From contig JAQMRL010000001.1 of NCBI GenBank assembly GCA_035578175.1, forward strand, positions 437,074,639-437,138,638: DNA of 64,000 bases. Direction: 5' to 3'. Of the stretch, positions 1-11,699 are shown in pieces. The notes under the pieces are model-generated. The model saw nothing but the letters and a program-made list of their open reading frames with translations. It was not told the DNA's origin and did no database searches. This DNA comes from Catonia carolina (Eukaryota > Arthropoda > Insecta > Hemiptera > Achilidae). The position numbers and the translations under genes are program-made. Within the stretch, counting starts at the first letter, position 1. Every line of letters begins with the position of its first letter.

Positions 1-915
1 ATAAAAAATCATTCTGGATAAACAATAAAACAAAATACAGGTAATTCAAGAAAACAACAAATATATCAATTAATATCTAAATTGCTTGAAAGTAATTTAT
101 TTTTCAATAAATCGTATAGTTAAGTAACTAATGAAAAATATGTAAAAAATATTTCATTAACACTGAATGCCGGAACCTGCTTATTTAGTTTTTTACTTAA
201 ATTGACAAAACTGGGAAAGTGACAAGAAAGACAACGTTTTGTATAATACAAATGAAAGGTTTCCAATTAACAAAACTTATTCTAAAATAACATAATAAGA
301 ATAACGGCAAACGTTATTCTGTTATGTAGGCCTTAACTTAAGCAAAAGAAAGATGTACGGTCTATTTTTTTCCTATATTCTTTTGGTAAACTGAAAAAAA
401 CAACAATTATTATATAGTATTAAAATAAATTTAAATACGTTAGATTTAAAATTTAAATTCATGGGTAAACTTATGATTTTTTATCGTTAAACTTACTTAT
501 ATTTCATATAATAATTACGGGTTATTTTAAACGAAAGTTTCAATTTTTTTTTGTAGTGTAAGTAATTTTTCCCGAGCCATTGTACGATATTACCGCTAAT
601 TCAGAGGGGTGCATTAAATTAAATAGTTCATTACTATTATCATTACAATATTATTTTTCCATGTTTTCTCTACAATTAAAAGAACGATGCGGACAACTGA
701 AATGAAGATAGTATTTAGGAGGGAGTATCTCTTAGAGTTCGACTAAGAAATGACAAAAAATAAAGCAATGTGTTTACAGAATATTGTAAGATGGGTTAAA
801 TCAGACGAAGATTTTTTAGAGATCATAATGGACAGAATGGATCCAAAGCCTGGGGAAAATTAATTAATTTAAATCACTCGTACCGCAAGCAAACAAACCT
901 TCAGGTTGACCTTTA
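1..915. other. AT-rich spacer, no gene
   Basis: No recognisable gene or repeat family. One stretch at 686-868 (+) reads as a 60-codon frame broken by one internal stop; it contains a Trp/Asp/Glu-rich patch and ends at TAA. I do not recognise it, and it may be a decayed fragment of some mobile element. Confidence 0.6.
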
Positions 916-919
916 AAAT

Positions 920-1099
920 AGGTTGACTACACATCCTGGTATAGTGATCAGTGAAACTGGGTTGTACGCGAGGATCCCGGGTTCGAGTTCCGGTCAAGTC
1001 TGGCACTTTTTCATCCCTCATCTTCATATATCATCTCTTTTCATTTATCATTTTGCAGTAATTTCAAAACAGTCGGACGTAAAACCAAAAAATAAATAA
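920..1099 (+). mobile_element. tRNA-headed SINE, divergent head
   Basis: The head carries a B-box-like GGTTCGAGTTCC (972-983). The tail ends with the CAGTCGGACGT motif followed by an A-rich run, as in the SINE at 35,794. The head differs from that family (no CGCAGTTGG A-box), so this is a sister family sharing the same 3' tail. Related copies lie at 24,942 and 52,863. Confidence 0.7.
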
Positions 1100-1521
1100 C
1101 TTTTAAAACGATGGAAAGACAACGGGTCATTAGTGTTACACGATTAGTGTTACACGATGCATTATACACATTACGATGCATTATACATTGGTTATTATTA
1201 TTATTGTTTGTCACATTAAACAGGACATAATCTGATTTTAAAGTGGAAGAAAAATAGAACGAAGAAAAACTGAAGGATTCATTTGGTCTTGAACAGTCGG
1301 TATATATTAATACCTGGAAATATTACTAATGGTTATGCATTTCGGTAACATTATTATACTTATTTGTAATGAAACTTATGTAAGATTTTATCAATAGTTG
1401 AGATGCTCAGTGTTTCCCGAAGCTGCTTATTTATTTATTTATTTATATTTGTATGCTCTGCATGAAGTGTAGTACAGATTGGCTTAAGGATCACTTAAAT
1501 TTTTATTAAATTATATATGAA

Positions 1522-1843
1522 CCCACCGGGTTGGTCAAGAGGTAAAGTCGTCGCCAAAATCAGCTGTTTAACAGGTGATTTTCGGAGACGAAGGCTCCTG
1601 GTACAAATCCTAGTAAAGGTAGTTACTTTTATACGGGTTTTTATCTAGACAATGGTTACCGGTGTACTTTGATGTTTGGAGTTTAATTAACCATACTGTC
1701 TCAGGAATGGTCGGCCTGGGTATGTACAAGACTACACCACATTTACACGTCATACACATCATTCTCATCTCATTGGGTCATGGGGTTGCTTATTGTTCTG
1801 AATTGAACAGATTGCAACGTACACAAATCAGGATAAAAAAAAA
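1522..1843 (+). mobile_element. SINE B, full length
   Basis: About 320 bp. The head begins CCCACCGGGTTGGTC (A-box), then GGTACAAATCC (a B-box one base off GGTTCAAATCC), then a long conserved body ending ATTGCAACGTACACAAATC and an A-run. The ATG-started frame seen inside it is only a translation of the conserved body. Confidence 0.85.
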
Positions 1844-1861
1844 TTGAATATTTTTTTTTTT

Positions 1862-2052
1862 ATTTATTTACTTAACGTCGCATCAACTGCAAGGTTATTA
1901 GGGACGACGTTGGGGTGTAACTGTGTGTAATGAGGATGAAATGATTTTTGTAACGTATGAAAATATGTCGTGTCTGAGAGGGATTCGATCCCAGGACCGC
2001 ATGATGAGAGGCGAGCACGTTACCAACTGCGCCGCATTGGCGCAGTTGGTAA
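1862..2052 (-). mobile_element. SINE A, minus strand, with head-to-head remnant
   Basis: On the minus strand it has the CGCAGTTGGTAACG A-box and a B-box near GGGATCGAATCC. The tail ends in an ACGTCGCATCAACTGC variant of the usual SINE A tail. At 2024-2052 the head is mirrored (accaactgcgcc-gcatt-ggcgcagttggt), so a second head fragment abuts it in opposite orientation. Confidence 0.75.
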
Positions 2053-2154
2053 AATAAAAATTTTATTTTTAGTTTATATTGAACTAGCACGCCCCACGTG
2101 GCTTCGCACGAGAAACATGTGTAATCAATTTTTTTTAATCTACTGTACACTCCA

Positions 2155-2292
2155 ACATACACACACGCGCGCGCGCGCACACACACACACACACACGCAA
2201 GTTTTGATACATTCCCGCGTACGTCTCTCGCTTATCTTAATACGTTTGTACTGTCTTCAACAATAGTACGCGCGCACACACACACACACCAC
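2155..2292. repeat. CA/CG microsatellites
   Basis: Two alternating purine-pyrimidine tracts, (CA)n with a (CG)n core at about 2157-2196 and a second at about 2270-2290. The reading frames across them are low-complexity artefacts. Confidence 0.9.
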
Positions 2293-2399
2293 AAAACGAC
2301 ATTTTGATAATTTCCCTCCTCTTTCCTCTCACCGTCAATAAACCCCTTCATGTACTTCAACAGCAATACATGCTCACATGTGCACACATACATAGGCCT

Positions 2400-2581
2400 A
2401 CATATTTATGAAAATCTTCATTGAGCCCTTAGGGTTATCATTTTTGAAAATTAAAAAAATAAAATGTTGCTGAGAATATAAATACGGATAAATATGCTCT
2501 TAAAAATTTCATGAAAATCCGTTCAATAGATTTGAAAATTAGCCTGCACAAAAAAACCTGTTTGTCTTTATAATATTAGTT
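2400..2581 (-). repeat. Dispersed insect-type repeat
   Basis: On the minus strand it starts ACTAATATTATAAAGACAAA and contains a CTATTGAACGGATTTTCATG core. This layout resembles the ATTATAAAGAAGAAACGTCTG repeat at 3,282 in the opposite orientation. It is a short non-coding dispersed element of uncertain class. Confidence 0.5.
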
Positions 2582-3281
2582 TTGATTTCGCCGAAGAAGG
2601 CACTTTAGTTAAGTGATAAACAATTAGTGTAGTTATTTTGCAATTTTAATAATTTACTTTTTCTCTAATTAGTATTTTATCTTAGGCTACTTGATAATGT
2701 TAGTGTAGTTCACCGCATGATTTATTAAACAAGTTTCATTATTTAATATTGAATTTAACAATATGTGTAAGTAATAAGGTTCCTATAGTGCTGAATATTA
2801 TTAAAAAGAAATGATGAAATGTACGTCCTTCAACAATTTCTTAGAAGTTTTTGTGGTATTTCCATATTTTATTATGAATTTCCCAGTCAATTTTCTTTAG
2901 TACTGTTGAAACATGTACTTAGCGGAACGAATCAACTTTAGTTACTTGCTTTTATACCGGCTCAGTATTTTCTCTTTACTTATTCTTCTTTTAGTTTACC
3001 TAAGATTGAGCTGTCCGTCTACCACGCCGAGGAAAAATTATTAAAATACCCAGTACTTTTATAATATAAGTGATCCAATTTATGCTTTTATTTACACAGA
3101 TTCTATACAGACGAAGTAAATTAATTTCGTTGTAAGTATTTTAAGTGGTTCAAATTAAAAGAAATTAATATAGAATTTTATATTTAAAAATAAACTTTAA
3201 AAACAGGATAATTAAAATTCAATACAAAGAAGATATTTAATTAAGTATTTTCAAACTAATATTTTAATCTATATTATTATT
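2582..3281. other. AT-rich spacer
   Basis: I see no gene, structured repeat or RNA in this stretch. Confidence 0.6.
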
Positions 3282-3400
3282 ATAAAGAAGAAACGTCTGT
3301 TTGTTTGTTTGTTTGTTTGTTTGTTTACATGAGATAATCTTAGAATCTACTGAACTGATTTTAAAAAATCTTTCATTGTTGCATAGCTTAGAGCTTCCTG
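3282..3400 (+). repeat. Dispersed repeat with (GTTT)n tract
   Basis: ATTATAAAGAAGAAACGTCTG is followed by about seven tandem TTTG units and then a CTACTGAACTGATTTT core. It is the plus-strand counterpart of the 2,400-2,581 repeat. The remainder to 3,990 is AT-rich with no supported gene; a 70-codon frame at 3,668 has no recognisable feature. Confidence 0.5.
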
Positions 3401-4002
3401 ATCAATATAGGCTGTTTTGCAACTTTAAGTAACTTTAATTAAGTGAGTTAAGCAACTTACACGTTTTAGTCCATCGGGTACATAGCACTTTTATTTAGTC
3501 CTCTGGATGGTGTATTTTTGGGCTAGAAGTAGGATTCAACTTTAATATTTCATAGAATAACGTGAAGAATAACATTCGATTCCAAAAACATTAAAAATTT
3601 GAAAATATTCAAAATTTTTGTTTTTGTACTGTATTTCTTAAACTTGTTTTCATTTGACAGGTAGCGAATGACTCATATACTTCCAATTAATCTGCTTACC
3701 GCACACACGTTCTCTTATCTCAGCCATATGTCAACTGTCTCTTTCTTTTCTATCGGTATTCTTCTATGCATTCTATTCTGTTCTATTAAATCGCAGAAAC
3801 AAACATTTAAAACGGTGGGCATCGATTTGAGACAAGAGTGCTTCCTTCACTTATGGACAACTTTATGTCGGACCTTCTAGAGCTGGAAGTGCAGAAAAAC
3901 AATTTATTTTGCTGCCACAAGGTAACTAAACCACAAATTATGTAGATAGAGAGGTTTTAAATTAATTCAATGAGGCCTACATTAGCTGTTGCAAAGCGAA
4001 GC

Positions 4003-4003
<1 letters not shown>

Positions 4004-4038
<35 letters not shown>

Positions 4039-4197
4039 GTTTAACGTCCGACTGTTCTGCAATTACTGCTAATGCAGACGGTGAAGGATGAAATGATATT
4101 TTGTAACGTATGAAAAAATGCCATGCCTGAATGGGATTCGAACCCAAGACCGCATGATGAGAGGCGAGCACGTTACCAACTGCGCCAATGCGCCAAA
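4004..4197 (-). mobile_element. SINE A, minus strand, with TSD
   Basis: A T-run at 4006-4037 (the minus-strand poly-A tail) is followed by the family tail and a tRNA-like head ending at about 4,197. The flanks share GCAAAGCGA (3991-3999 and 4198-4206), a target-site duplication. The long A-run and intact TSD suggest a fairly recent insertion. Confidence 0.88.
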
Positions 4198-4206
4198 GCA
4201 AAGCGA

Positions 4207-4685
4207 GCGGGGGGTTGCTAGTATTTGTATTAATACTCTTCTTGAATTGCAGTGCAAAGCTGAACTATTGTTTTCAATTAATTATGGTAATAGTATTATT
4301 TTGGCTTGACTTCCCTTCAAATTTAGTACTGATGGGATCACTAAATCGTGTTTTTGAAAATAGTGATTCTTCTTATTCTTCGTTGTATTTTGTTTTCTAT
4401 TTTTCTGCTTTTTGATATCAGTATTTCTGGCTAACAATAACAATTTCTGGCTAAAGAAGATTATATACTATGACATTTTCCTGCAATGAATTCTCATCGT
4501 TGTCCAGGAACGGTAATAATTTGGTCCAGCACCCACCAAAAGTGACGTTTATTCCAGATTCTTCTGGACCAATTCTGAATTACGTTAATAAACAATTGCT
4601 TACGGGTGGTAGGTGGTTGTAAATCATTGTTTTCAATGTTAAGTGACAGTCAATTTTAGTTTAAGCTTTATGTTTTGCGCTTAAT
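4207..4685. other. AT-rich spacer
   Basis: I see no gene or repeat that I can support. A 75-codon frame at 4,188-4,415 begins inside the SINE and has no protein-like features. Confidence 0.55.
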
Positions 4686-5417
4686 TTAAGGGAAGACTGT
4701 ACTTTGTATCCCTCCAATGTTAAACTTGCTATTTTTAGGTACATTTTTCATAGGATTGGTAAAAGTTACGAAAATGAAACTTTACACACTTAGCTTATAG
4801 TCGTAGGGTGGTTTAAGCTACTGATTTTTTTCAATTTAATCTGTTGGACCATAAAGGTTTTAAAAGAATAACGAATAAGATAAAAATTTTACAATTTTTT
4901 TCTTCGTTTTTTTGCATATTACTAATTTTTTGTGCACCTGAGGAAATAAAAACAATGTCGGTGAATGTGCATGTACATTATAATTAACGGGTAAAAATTT
5001 CAGCTAGGTAGGTTAAATGGTTTCTAAGAAAAACGTACTTAAGTGGTAAAAATCTAAATTTACGGGAAAAGGCACAAATGAAAAACAAAATGTACACAAA
5101 CAAGTTTAATTTCCCATCAACAGTTGGTTACAAAGTTGCACCAACAGTGGAGAATATTAAAAAGTGAAACAGATATTAAAAAAAAACTAAATTTCTTTTT
5201 GCACTAAAACGAGCAATATAAAAATATAAAAAATATTTGTTCATGGCGACATGTTAATTTTTTGGGATAAACCTGATAAAAACTTAAATTTTTTTCATAA
5301 AATAATTTTTTGTAGTAATTTAATGTTTTTGTGGTAGATCTAGGTGTAAACTATTGAAAAACATAAAAAACCGACATCAAAATTTTCAGTCAAAACCATC
5401 ATACTGTCTCCACTTAA
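4686..5417 (+). mobile_element. TTAA-flanked MITE, family E, copy 1
   Basis: About 730 bp, bounded by TTAA and inverted ends of type GGGRAGACTGTA / TACWGTCTYCMCTT. The interior is strongly conserved with copies at 9,086 and 14,229 (e.g. TAAATTTACGGGAAAAGGCA in all three) but has no long frame. The TTAA target suits a piggyBac-type transposase, although the termini are not the classical piggyBac ones. Confidence 0.85.
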
Positions 5418-5597
5418 TTGAACTAATCTATTGTAATTTGTTTGAAGTCTAACCTTAATAATAGTTTTGTATTCTACAATCCTTTAAATGTATAGGCCTA
5501 CCTAATAATTATTGTTATAAGTTTCAAGAAAGTCAGTTTATTATTTATTACGCCCAAATCTCGTACGCACCTCAACCAAGGTGTTACAATATAAATA

Positions 5598-6313
5598 AAG
5601 TAAAACCTCACTAATTGGGGGGAAGTGAAGTCCGAATTATTGAAAGTCCGAATTATCGCGAATATTTGTTTAAATCTAAAAATTGAATAATTTAGGCAAT
5701 TAAAATTAATAAAATAAACGTTACTTGTATGAAATATCGATGTTTAATGAATTTACAGTACAGTATATTGAAAAACAACAAAGTTAAAAATATAGAAATA
5801 AAAATATTTACGGCAGTAAAAATATTGTTAAATAATAAATTTCCAGTGTAAAATGATATTTAATTAAAACACTGTACTTACGTACCGATTATTTGGCACT
5901 TGTTGAAGTAGAGGTTTGTCAAATATCCTCAGGGATCATTTGAGGTAGCTTAGAAAAAAACTTGTTATTTTTTTCTGTGATTCTTTGCTACACGGTTTTC
6001 TTATAACTTGTTGGCGCATCTCTCTTAGGACAAGATAATAGTCATTGAATTCCGGATTGAAGTCTGCAAATTCAGTAAGTTCGTCTATGTGGTTTCTCAC
6101 TTCACTAGCTTAAATTGTGGGACGTTTTCTTCACTGAGTAACCAATAATGTATTACAGGATGAAACAATTTTTATTAGACAGTTAAAAGCTGTTATTTTT
6201 TGAAGTAGCACTTTATTAATTTTCAACTAAAAAACTTCTAAAAAAATTAAAACAGCTACTCTTCTTGGAGTAGTCCGAAATATCGCGAATTCCGAATTAG
6301 TGAGGTTTTACTG
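5598..6313. mobile_element. pogo/Tigger-like element, internally deleted
   Basis: Terminal inverted repeats read CAGTAAAACCTCACTAATT (right end, inverted) and AAGTAAAACCTCACTAATT (left end). TA dinucleotides flank both sides (5596-5597 and 6314-6315), and CCGAATTATCGCGAAT-type subterminal motifs are repeated. Length is about 716 bp against 2 kb or more for autonomous pogo-family elements. It retains a transposase C-terminus on the minus strand. Confidence 0.82.
5936..6109 (-). pseudogene. pogo-like transposase C-terminal remnant
   Basis: This is an open frame of 57 codons with no start codon, inside the pogo-like element. It contains EVRNHIDELTEFADFNPE, then an NDYYLVLREMRQ helix, and near its end a KKITSFF motif. 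A basic segment followed by ITSFF/LDSFF is typical of the extreme C-terminus of Tigger/jerky-type transposases. The DNA-binding and catalytic parts are absent, so it cannot transpose itself. Identification rests on motif memory and the matching terminal repeats. Confidence 0.6.
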
Positions 6314-6315
6314 TA

Positions 6316-7270
6316 ATATGAACGTTGCAAAATAATTTAATTCAATTAAACGAATTTTTGATAACAGATTATACATACTAGGTCAATTAAAAAGGATCAT
6401 GATTGGAATAATATTCTGCCAACCGGATAGAGGAAATATAGAGAAGACCGGTTTTCATACTAAAATAGTGAACTAAATTTGACGATATTTATACACAAAT
6501 AGTAATGTTAACGTCTTACTGTCAATATTTCTTAGTAAACCGTTGTAGTAAAGTACTATAGTAGGCTTTGTACGTGCTATTAATATTAATATTTTTTACA
6601 ATTAGAACTATTGTATTTCTTTGACTATGGCAGATGTGTGTAAATTCACCTTAATTAAATTTTATTAAATTTAACTTTAAGTTAGTTTTAATTCACATAA
6701 TCCGTGCATCGTTAAGTTATGTCTTAAATAAATACTATTTGTTTTACTTTCTCATGCAATAAATTGTGAGAAAGTTTTGTTAATTGTGGAGTCTGGTTTT
6801 GTAAATTTTAGAATCACTTTATTTCTGTTAATGGTTTTAAGTTCTAGTATCTGAATTAAACCCGCATGTTTTCATCTAAACATAAATTTCGTTGTTATTT
6901 TACAACAGATAATGAAATTTTATGTAACTTTTTAACTTTATTTCCAAGTACAAATAGCAACTTAGTAAAATCATTTTGCTACATCTTATGAGGAAAATAA
7001 AATATTGTATATAACATTTCATCACAAAAAATTGTACAAAAATTTTATGAAGTAATTACCTCATTCATGTGAGAGCGAGAGTTATGAAACAAATTTTATG
7101 TTAATTTTTTACATTAGAACACAAAACTTTAAAAAGGATGTTATTTATGTTATTTAAATTATTATAATAGTAAGGATGTAATAGAAAGGATAAGGGTATT
7201 TAAATTTAAGTCATTTGAATATTTTTTTAAGATTGTTTTGTAATTTTATGAGTGGTTTTTTTATTTTTTT
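6316..7270. other. AT-rich spacer
   Basis: Very AT-rich, with no frame, repeat family or structured element that I can support. Confidence 0.6.
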
Positions 7271-7640
7271 ATTTATGTCCAGCTGTTAAGTTTATTAAGG
7301 CTAATGTAGACAGTGAAGGGTGATAGACAAAAATTATTGTTGGAAAAATATCAGACCTAAATGGGAATTGAACCTGGAACTTTTGCCACTTATGTCATTT
7401 GTGCTGAAAACTAAATCAATGCCTATCCCTTTTGAGATATCAGTTTAATAGAATGTAAAACAATTAATAATAAGTTGCATTTTCCTTCAATTTATTTGAA
7501 TAAATAAAATCATATGAACTGCTCAGTCGTTGGTGACTGCAGTGGTTTAAGGAACATTATTAGTGGCTTTCAACCATTACAAATTTTCAGACCTAAATGA
7601 GAATCGAAACAAAGACATTCTACTTCGCAGATTAAGGTAA
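7271..7640 (-). repeat. Two decayed SINE-like fragments
   Basis: 7271-7400 and 7,580-7,625 each contain, on the minus strand, a corrupted B-box followed by a CATTTAGGTCTGA-like segment. They resemble old minus-strand tRNA-SINE copies. Divergence is too high for family assignment. Confidence 0.4.
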
Positions 7641-7794
7641 TTTATCACTACACGGAATAATAATAATTTTATACTTTATGCTTTGGTAATTTATTTTTAT
7701 TTAATACTGTTTATTGTCCATAAGTACGTCCAAGCTTTTCTACGGTTTTCCTTCCTTTATCCAAGCATTTTCCTTCCTTTTTTTCCTTCCTTTT

Positions 7795-7955
7795 TGCCGG
7801 CCGCATTGGCGCAGTTGGTAACGTGCTCGCCTCTCATCATGCGGTCTTGGGTTCGAATCCCATTCAGGCATGGCATTTTTTCATACGTTACAAAATATCA
7901 TTTCATCCTTCATCGTCTGCATTAGCAGTAATTGCAGAACAGTCGGACGTTAAAC

Positions 7956-7991
<36 letters not shown>
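7795..7991 (+). mobile_element. SINE A, full length
   Basis: GCCGGCCGCATTGGCGCAGTTGG gives the A-box and GGGTTCGAATCCC the B-box. The body then ends GTCGGACGTTAAACC and a ~32-nt A-run. Frames here containing LAQLVTCSPLIMRSW are translations of this SINE, not genes. Confidence 0.9.
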
Positions 7992-7993
<2 letters not shown>

Positions 7994-9085
7994 CCTTTAT
8001 CCAAGTGTTTTAGAAACAGTTTCTTTATTTGCAAAGGATTATCATTATTTTTCATTACCGTGACCAGTTTTTGAATTTTCATAAAAAATTCATTTTTCAC
8101 GGCAATAATTCTTTTTATTCTTCCGTGAATTATTCTTCTCTGAATTATTGTGGCATTATGTTTATTAACCCTTTTTAGGTTAGTATTCTAATATCAGACC
8201 ACCGTACAAAGTAACTGAATGGGCAAATGTTTTTATTTTCGTTTTTAACTTTTATGATATTTATGTTACTTAACTAAGCATTTTTATACATTTAAAACAA
8301 TTTGGAGTATGTTTAGTATTGGAAACGGGTGTCCTTTTTTTAGCCACCAAGCTTCTCTGCAGTTGACAGTTGCTAAGTGATTTGTGTATTACAATCCATT
8401 CACTATTGCTAGTGTTATTAATATCATATAAATCGAATAATAACAATAAAATAAATAAAATAGAATTTGTTTTTTAACACTAACATTTAATACTGAAATT
8501 TTCAAAAAAACCATTTACAATCACCGAAACGGATAGTTTCTTCATATAAGGACACTTTTCAAGTAGAGTGCAGCACCAGCCACACAAACATTTTCATTTT
8601 GATAAGTGTGCACAAAAAGGAACTCCAAACGTTTACGAATGTACCTCGGCATTCCTTGTTGTATAACGTTCAAATTTGTTTATTTACAACCCGAAAACTT
8701 AAGTGTCCTTATTTTCAACCACCATCCATTTACAAGAATTTCATGAAAATTAATTCGCCCTATAAAGGGTTAAGGCAGCTCTTCCATCTCCCCTCATTTG
8801 TTGCCATTGCCTTCATCCCCCTTGTAATACTACCTCTTTTACTACCCAGTTATTTTTTTCTACTCTCATAGAAGTCGCTGCATCCTTCCTTCGTTCCTTC
8901 GTTCTAACATCCGTGAACTGGTCGACTTCCGCTTGACTATATTCTGTAAATTCATAGTCTACTCTCTGGGCTTTGTCTTACCGTTCTCGAATTCTTTCTG
9001 TCTCTCTTAATAACTGTGATAATAAATTTCGTTTATTTATTTCTTCTACCCTGGTTTTTCATTTATATAATTCTTTTGTGTTTTA
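7992..9085. other. Spacer with possible short MITE
   Basis: At 8547-8557 TAAGGACACTT and at 8701-8711 AAGTGTCCTTA are exact inverted repeats enclosing about 140 bp, possibly a short MITE; no clear TSD is seen. Two TTCC/CTTCCTT-rich patches (7740-7790 and 8880-8905) are low-complexity. A 90-codon frame at 8,599 lacks an ATG and known features. Confidence 0.4.
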
Positions 9086-9816
9086 TTAAGAGGAGACTGT
9101 ACTTTGTATCCCGCTAATGTTAAATTTGCTATTTTTAGGTAAATAAAAAAACATAGGATTGGTGAAAGATACGAAAATTGAATTTTACGCACTTATAGTT
9201 GAAGGGTGGTTCTAGCTACTGACATTTTTTCAATTTAATCTGTGGGACCATAAAGTTTTTAAAAGAATAACGAATAACATAAAATTTTTACAATTTTTTT
9301 CTACGGTTTTTGCATATTACTAATTTTTTGCGCACTTGAGGAAGTAAAAACAATGTCGGTGAATGTGCATATAAATTATACTTAACTGGTACAAATTTTA
9401 GCCTGATAGGTTTAATGGTTTCTGAGAAAAACGTACCTAAGTGTTAAAAATCTAAATTTACGGGAAAAGGCATAAATGAAAAACAAAATGTACACAGAAA
9501 TGTTTAATTTCCCATCAACAGTTGGTTAGAAAGCTGCATCAACAACGGAGAATATTAAAAAGAGTGAAGCAGATATTTAAAAAACACATTTTTTTGCTTT
9601 AAAACGAGCAATATAAAAATACGAAAAATCTTTGTCCTTGGTAACATGTTCATTTTTTAGGGTAACCTGTTAAAAACTTAAATATTTTTCATTAAAATAA
9701 TTTTTTTGTCGTAATTTAATGTTTTTGTGCTAGGTGTTTTGGTATAAACTATTGGAAAACATTAAAAACCGGAAATAAAATTTTTCAGCCAAAACCATCA
9801 TACAGTCTTCCCTTAA
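9086..9816 (+). mobile_element. TTAA-flanked MITE, family E, copy 2
   Basis: It runs TTAAG-AGGAGACTGTA to TACAGTCTTCCCTTAA and is colinear with the copy at 4,686. The two share the GGAAAAGGCAYAAATGAAAA block and the CAACAGTTGGTTA block. No coding frame is seen. Confidence 0.85.
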
Positions 9817-10400
9817 AAAGATTTTTCATAGTATTAAACTACAAAATGTAGAAATCTGTAACGAATAGATTCCCGAATATAGTAAATGAGTTTTTCTCTA
9901 ATAATTTTAGAAGTGACAGAGAGGATATCAACAGATTTAGAGATTACTGAAATTTTTATTAAATGTAATTATTCTCAAAAGTAACTTTCTGAGTTAAATT
10001 ATATTCCTTAAAATAGTTACAAATTGTATGACATTAAATTTGTTTTTATAACTCAATGAATTTCAGTTTCACTGTCCACATTTTGTACTAATAAACTTTT
10101 TATTACGTCGCTCGTCTATTAAACTTTCTAGAGCGAACGCACTATTAATGACTTCTGATAAACCGACATTAAAAGGAACAGTTTTGTATCCATCAGATCT
10201 TAGTAATTAATTCACAGAAGATAAGGCACACATTCCATTTACATTCACTGTTACTAGAATAATTGTAGATTTAACAAAAGATTACATTATAAACTTTTGC
10301 TATCACTACATAATTTCTAGTTAAGCACATGCAATCTTATAGCCTATATATTGTATTCCTATTGTTACTGTGTTCGTTTTAAGTGTCTACAACAATTTAA
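9817..10400. other. AT-rich spacer
   Basis: I see no gene or repeat in this stretch. Confidence 0.6.
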
Positions 10401-10401
10401 C

Positions 10402-10706
10402 TGTCTGTGAATAATTTTAACTGCCTTTAAATTTAGGGAGCTGAGAACGCACATTAATGATAAAACCATATTAAATATTCGAAAGTATCAAATATACAAT
10501 ATTTACTTTTCTAAATGTTTACTCATTCATTTTTTATAAACTACTAAATTTAAATGTCTGTGAATAATTTTAACTGCCTTTGAATTTAGGGATCTAAAAA
10601 CGTACATTAAAGATAAAACCATATTAAATATTTGAGAGTATCAAATATACAATATTTACTTTCTAAATGTTTACTCATTCATTTTTTGTAATTACCCGAA
10701 AATTAA
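10402..10706 (+). repeat. Tandem duplication, 153-bp unit x2
   Basis: TGTCTGTGAATAATTTTAAC recurs at 10,402 and 10,555, and the following 150 bp are nearly the same (e.g. AAAACCATATTAAATATT). It is a simple head-to-tail duplication with no coding potential. Confidence 0.85.
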
Positions 10707-10897
10707 ATGTAAATAGTGTTTTTTGTTTTAATTTATTACTGACAATCGTGCATTAATGATAACCACTCAGTGTGATCACTGATTTTTGTGCATGAATTTA
10801 AAAAAGGGAAAATTTTTATACACCTCCAATCTTTCTGGAGCAAGATGTATGTTTCTGGCTAAGTGGGCAAGTCCGTATTTTCCCCTTGAACCAAAAG

Positions 10898-11690
10898 TTC
10901 AAAAGATATTTGAGATTTTTCATACTGTGTCCAAGGTATTTTAATTCAAATTTTTGTAACTTCTCTCCATAACATTATCTTGTTTTTCATCTGTGACATC
11001 CACTTTGTATGTTGGCTACCATCATGGTGATACGTGCTGTGTCTGTAGTTGTTGTTAGGTCATCGGCCAAAAGGTCGGATTGAACCTCTAGAGGCATTAC
11101 TAAGTAACATGAGGTTTACTTAGGTAAACTTAGTAAACATGAGGTTTGAGGTAGGTAAGATGGTTTACCTTACCTTCCTCACTAAATGGGAAACTATGAT
11201 TATCACCATTTCAGGCTCTCTGAAAAGCACCTACTTTCCAACCTAAAAATGGCACCTTCACTTTATTCACAAAGGCTCTGGCTATATAATGAAATTTATT
11301 ACTCTAGAGATTAGTGTATTTTAGTCCTATATCTTTTTTTTTCTTAAATACTTCAGTCATATAATTGGCTGTCCATGTGATAAAAAACGGAACTATTTTT
11401 TGTAGCCCTGGAACTAGCAGTTTGAGTGCAAATAATTTAACATTTCACCTGCTTTTTATGGGTTTATGGGTTTTTATCTGTTATCATTATAAAGCTACAT
11501 AAAGGTGTTATAAAATAACTTTATGTGTTTTACAAGCCAGGAAATTTTCCTTCTGCGCAGATCCCATCTTTCATCAATATTCCTTTGAATAGCAACCTGC
11601 GGGAATTAATAAATATTTATATCCCTTATGAAGTTTCCCAGTAACACCAGCTTTTTAATGGTACTATCACTTTCAGTTGGTGATCAACTG
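10898..11690 (+). repeat. Left arm of large inverted repeat
   Basis: 10898-11046 plus about 11,470-11,690 match the reverse complement of 13,545-13,897 in the same order. Landmarks are GATATTTGAGATTTTTCAT, GTTGGCTACCATCATGG, CCCATCTTTCATCAATATT and TTTCCCAGTAACACCAGC. The arm is split by a repeat C insertion that the right arm lacks. Arms total about 370 bp with a ~1.8-kb centre. Confidence 0.8.
11047..11457 (-). mobile_element. Repeat C, minus strand, inside inverted-repeat arm
   Basis: On the plus strand it begins TTGTTGTTAGGTCATCGG and runs through the family body to a corrupted 5' end near 11,457. It is absent from the paired arm at 13,746, which serves as an empty site. It carries more changes than other copies, plus a local AGTAAAC duplication at 11,123-11,145. 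Confidence 0.75.
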
Positions 11691-11699
11691 AATTGCTAA

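Noticed and set aside
3977..4309. Frames containing LAQLVTCSPLIMRSWVRIP-type peptides (also at 7,683, 7,823 and 46,452)
   Set aside because: These are translations of SINE A heads, which are RNA-polymerase III units, not proteins.
7795..7870. Functional tRNA genes in the SINE heads
   Set aside because: A- and B-boxes are present, but the acceptor and anticodon stems do not pair properly and each is followed by a SINE body and A-tail.
8599..8871. 90-codon plus-strand frame with hydrophobic end
   Set aside because: No ATG start, no recognisable motif, and it overlaps a possible short MITE.
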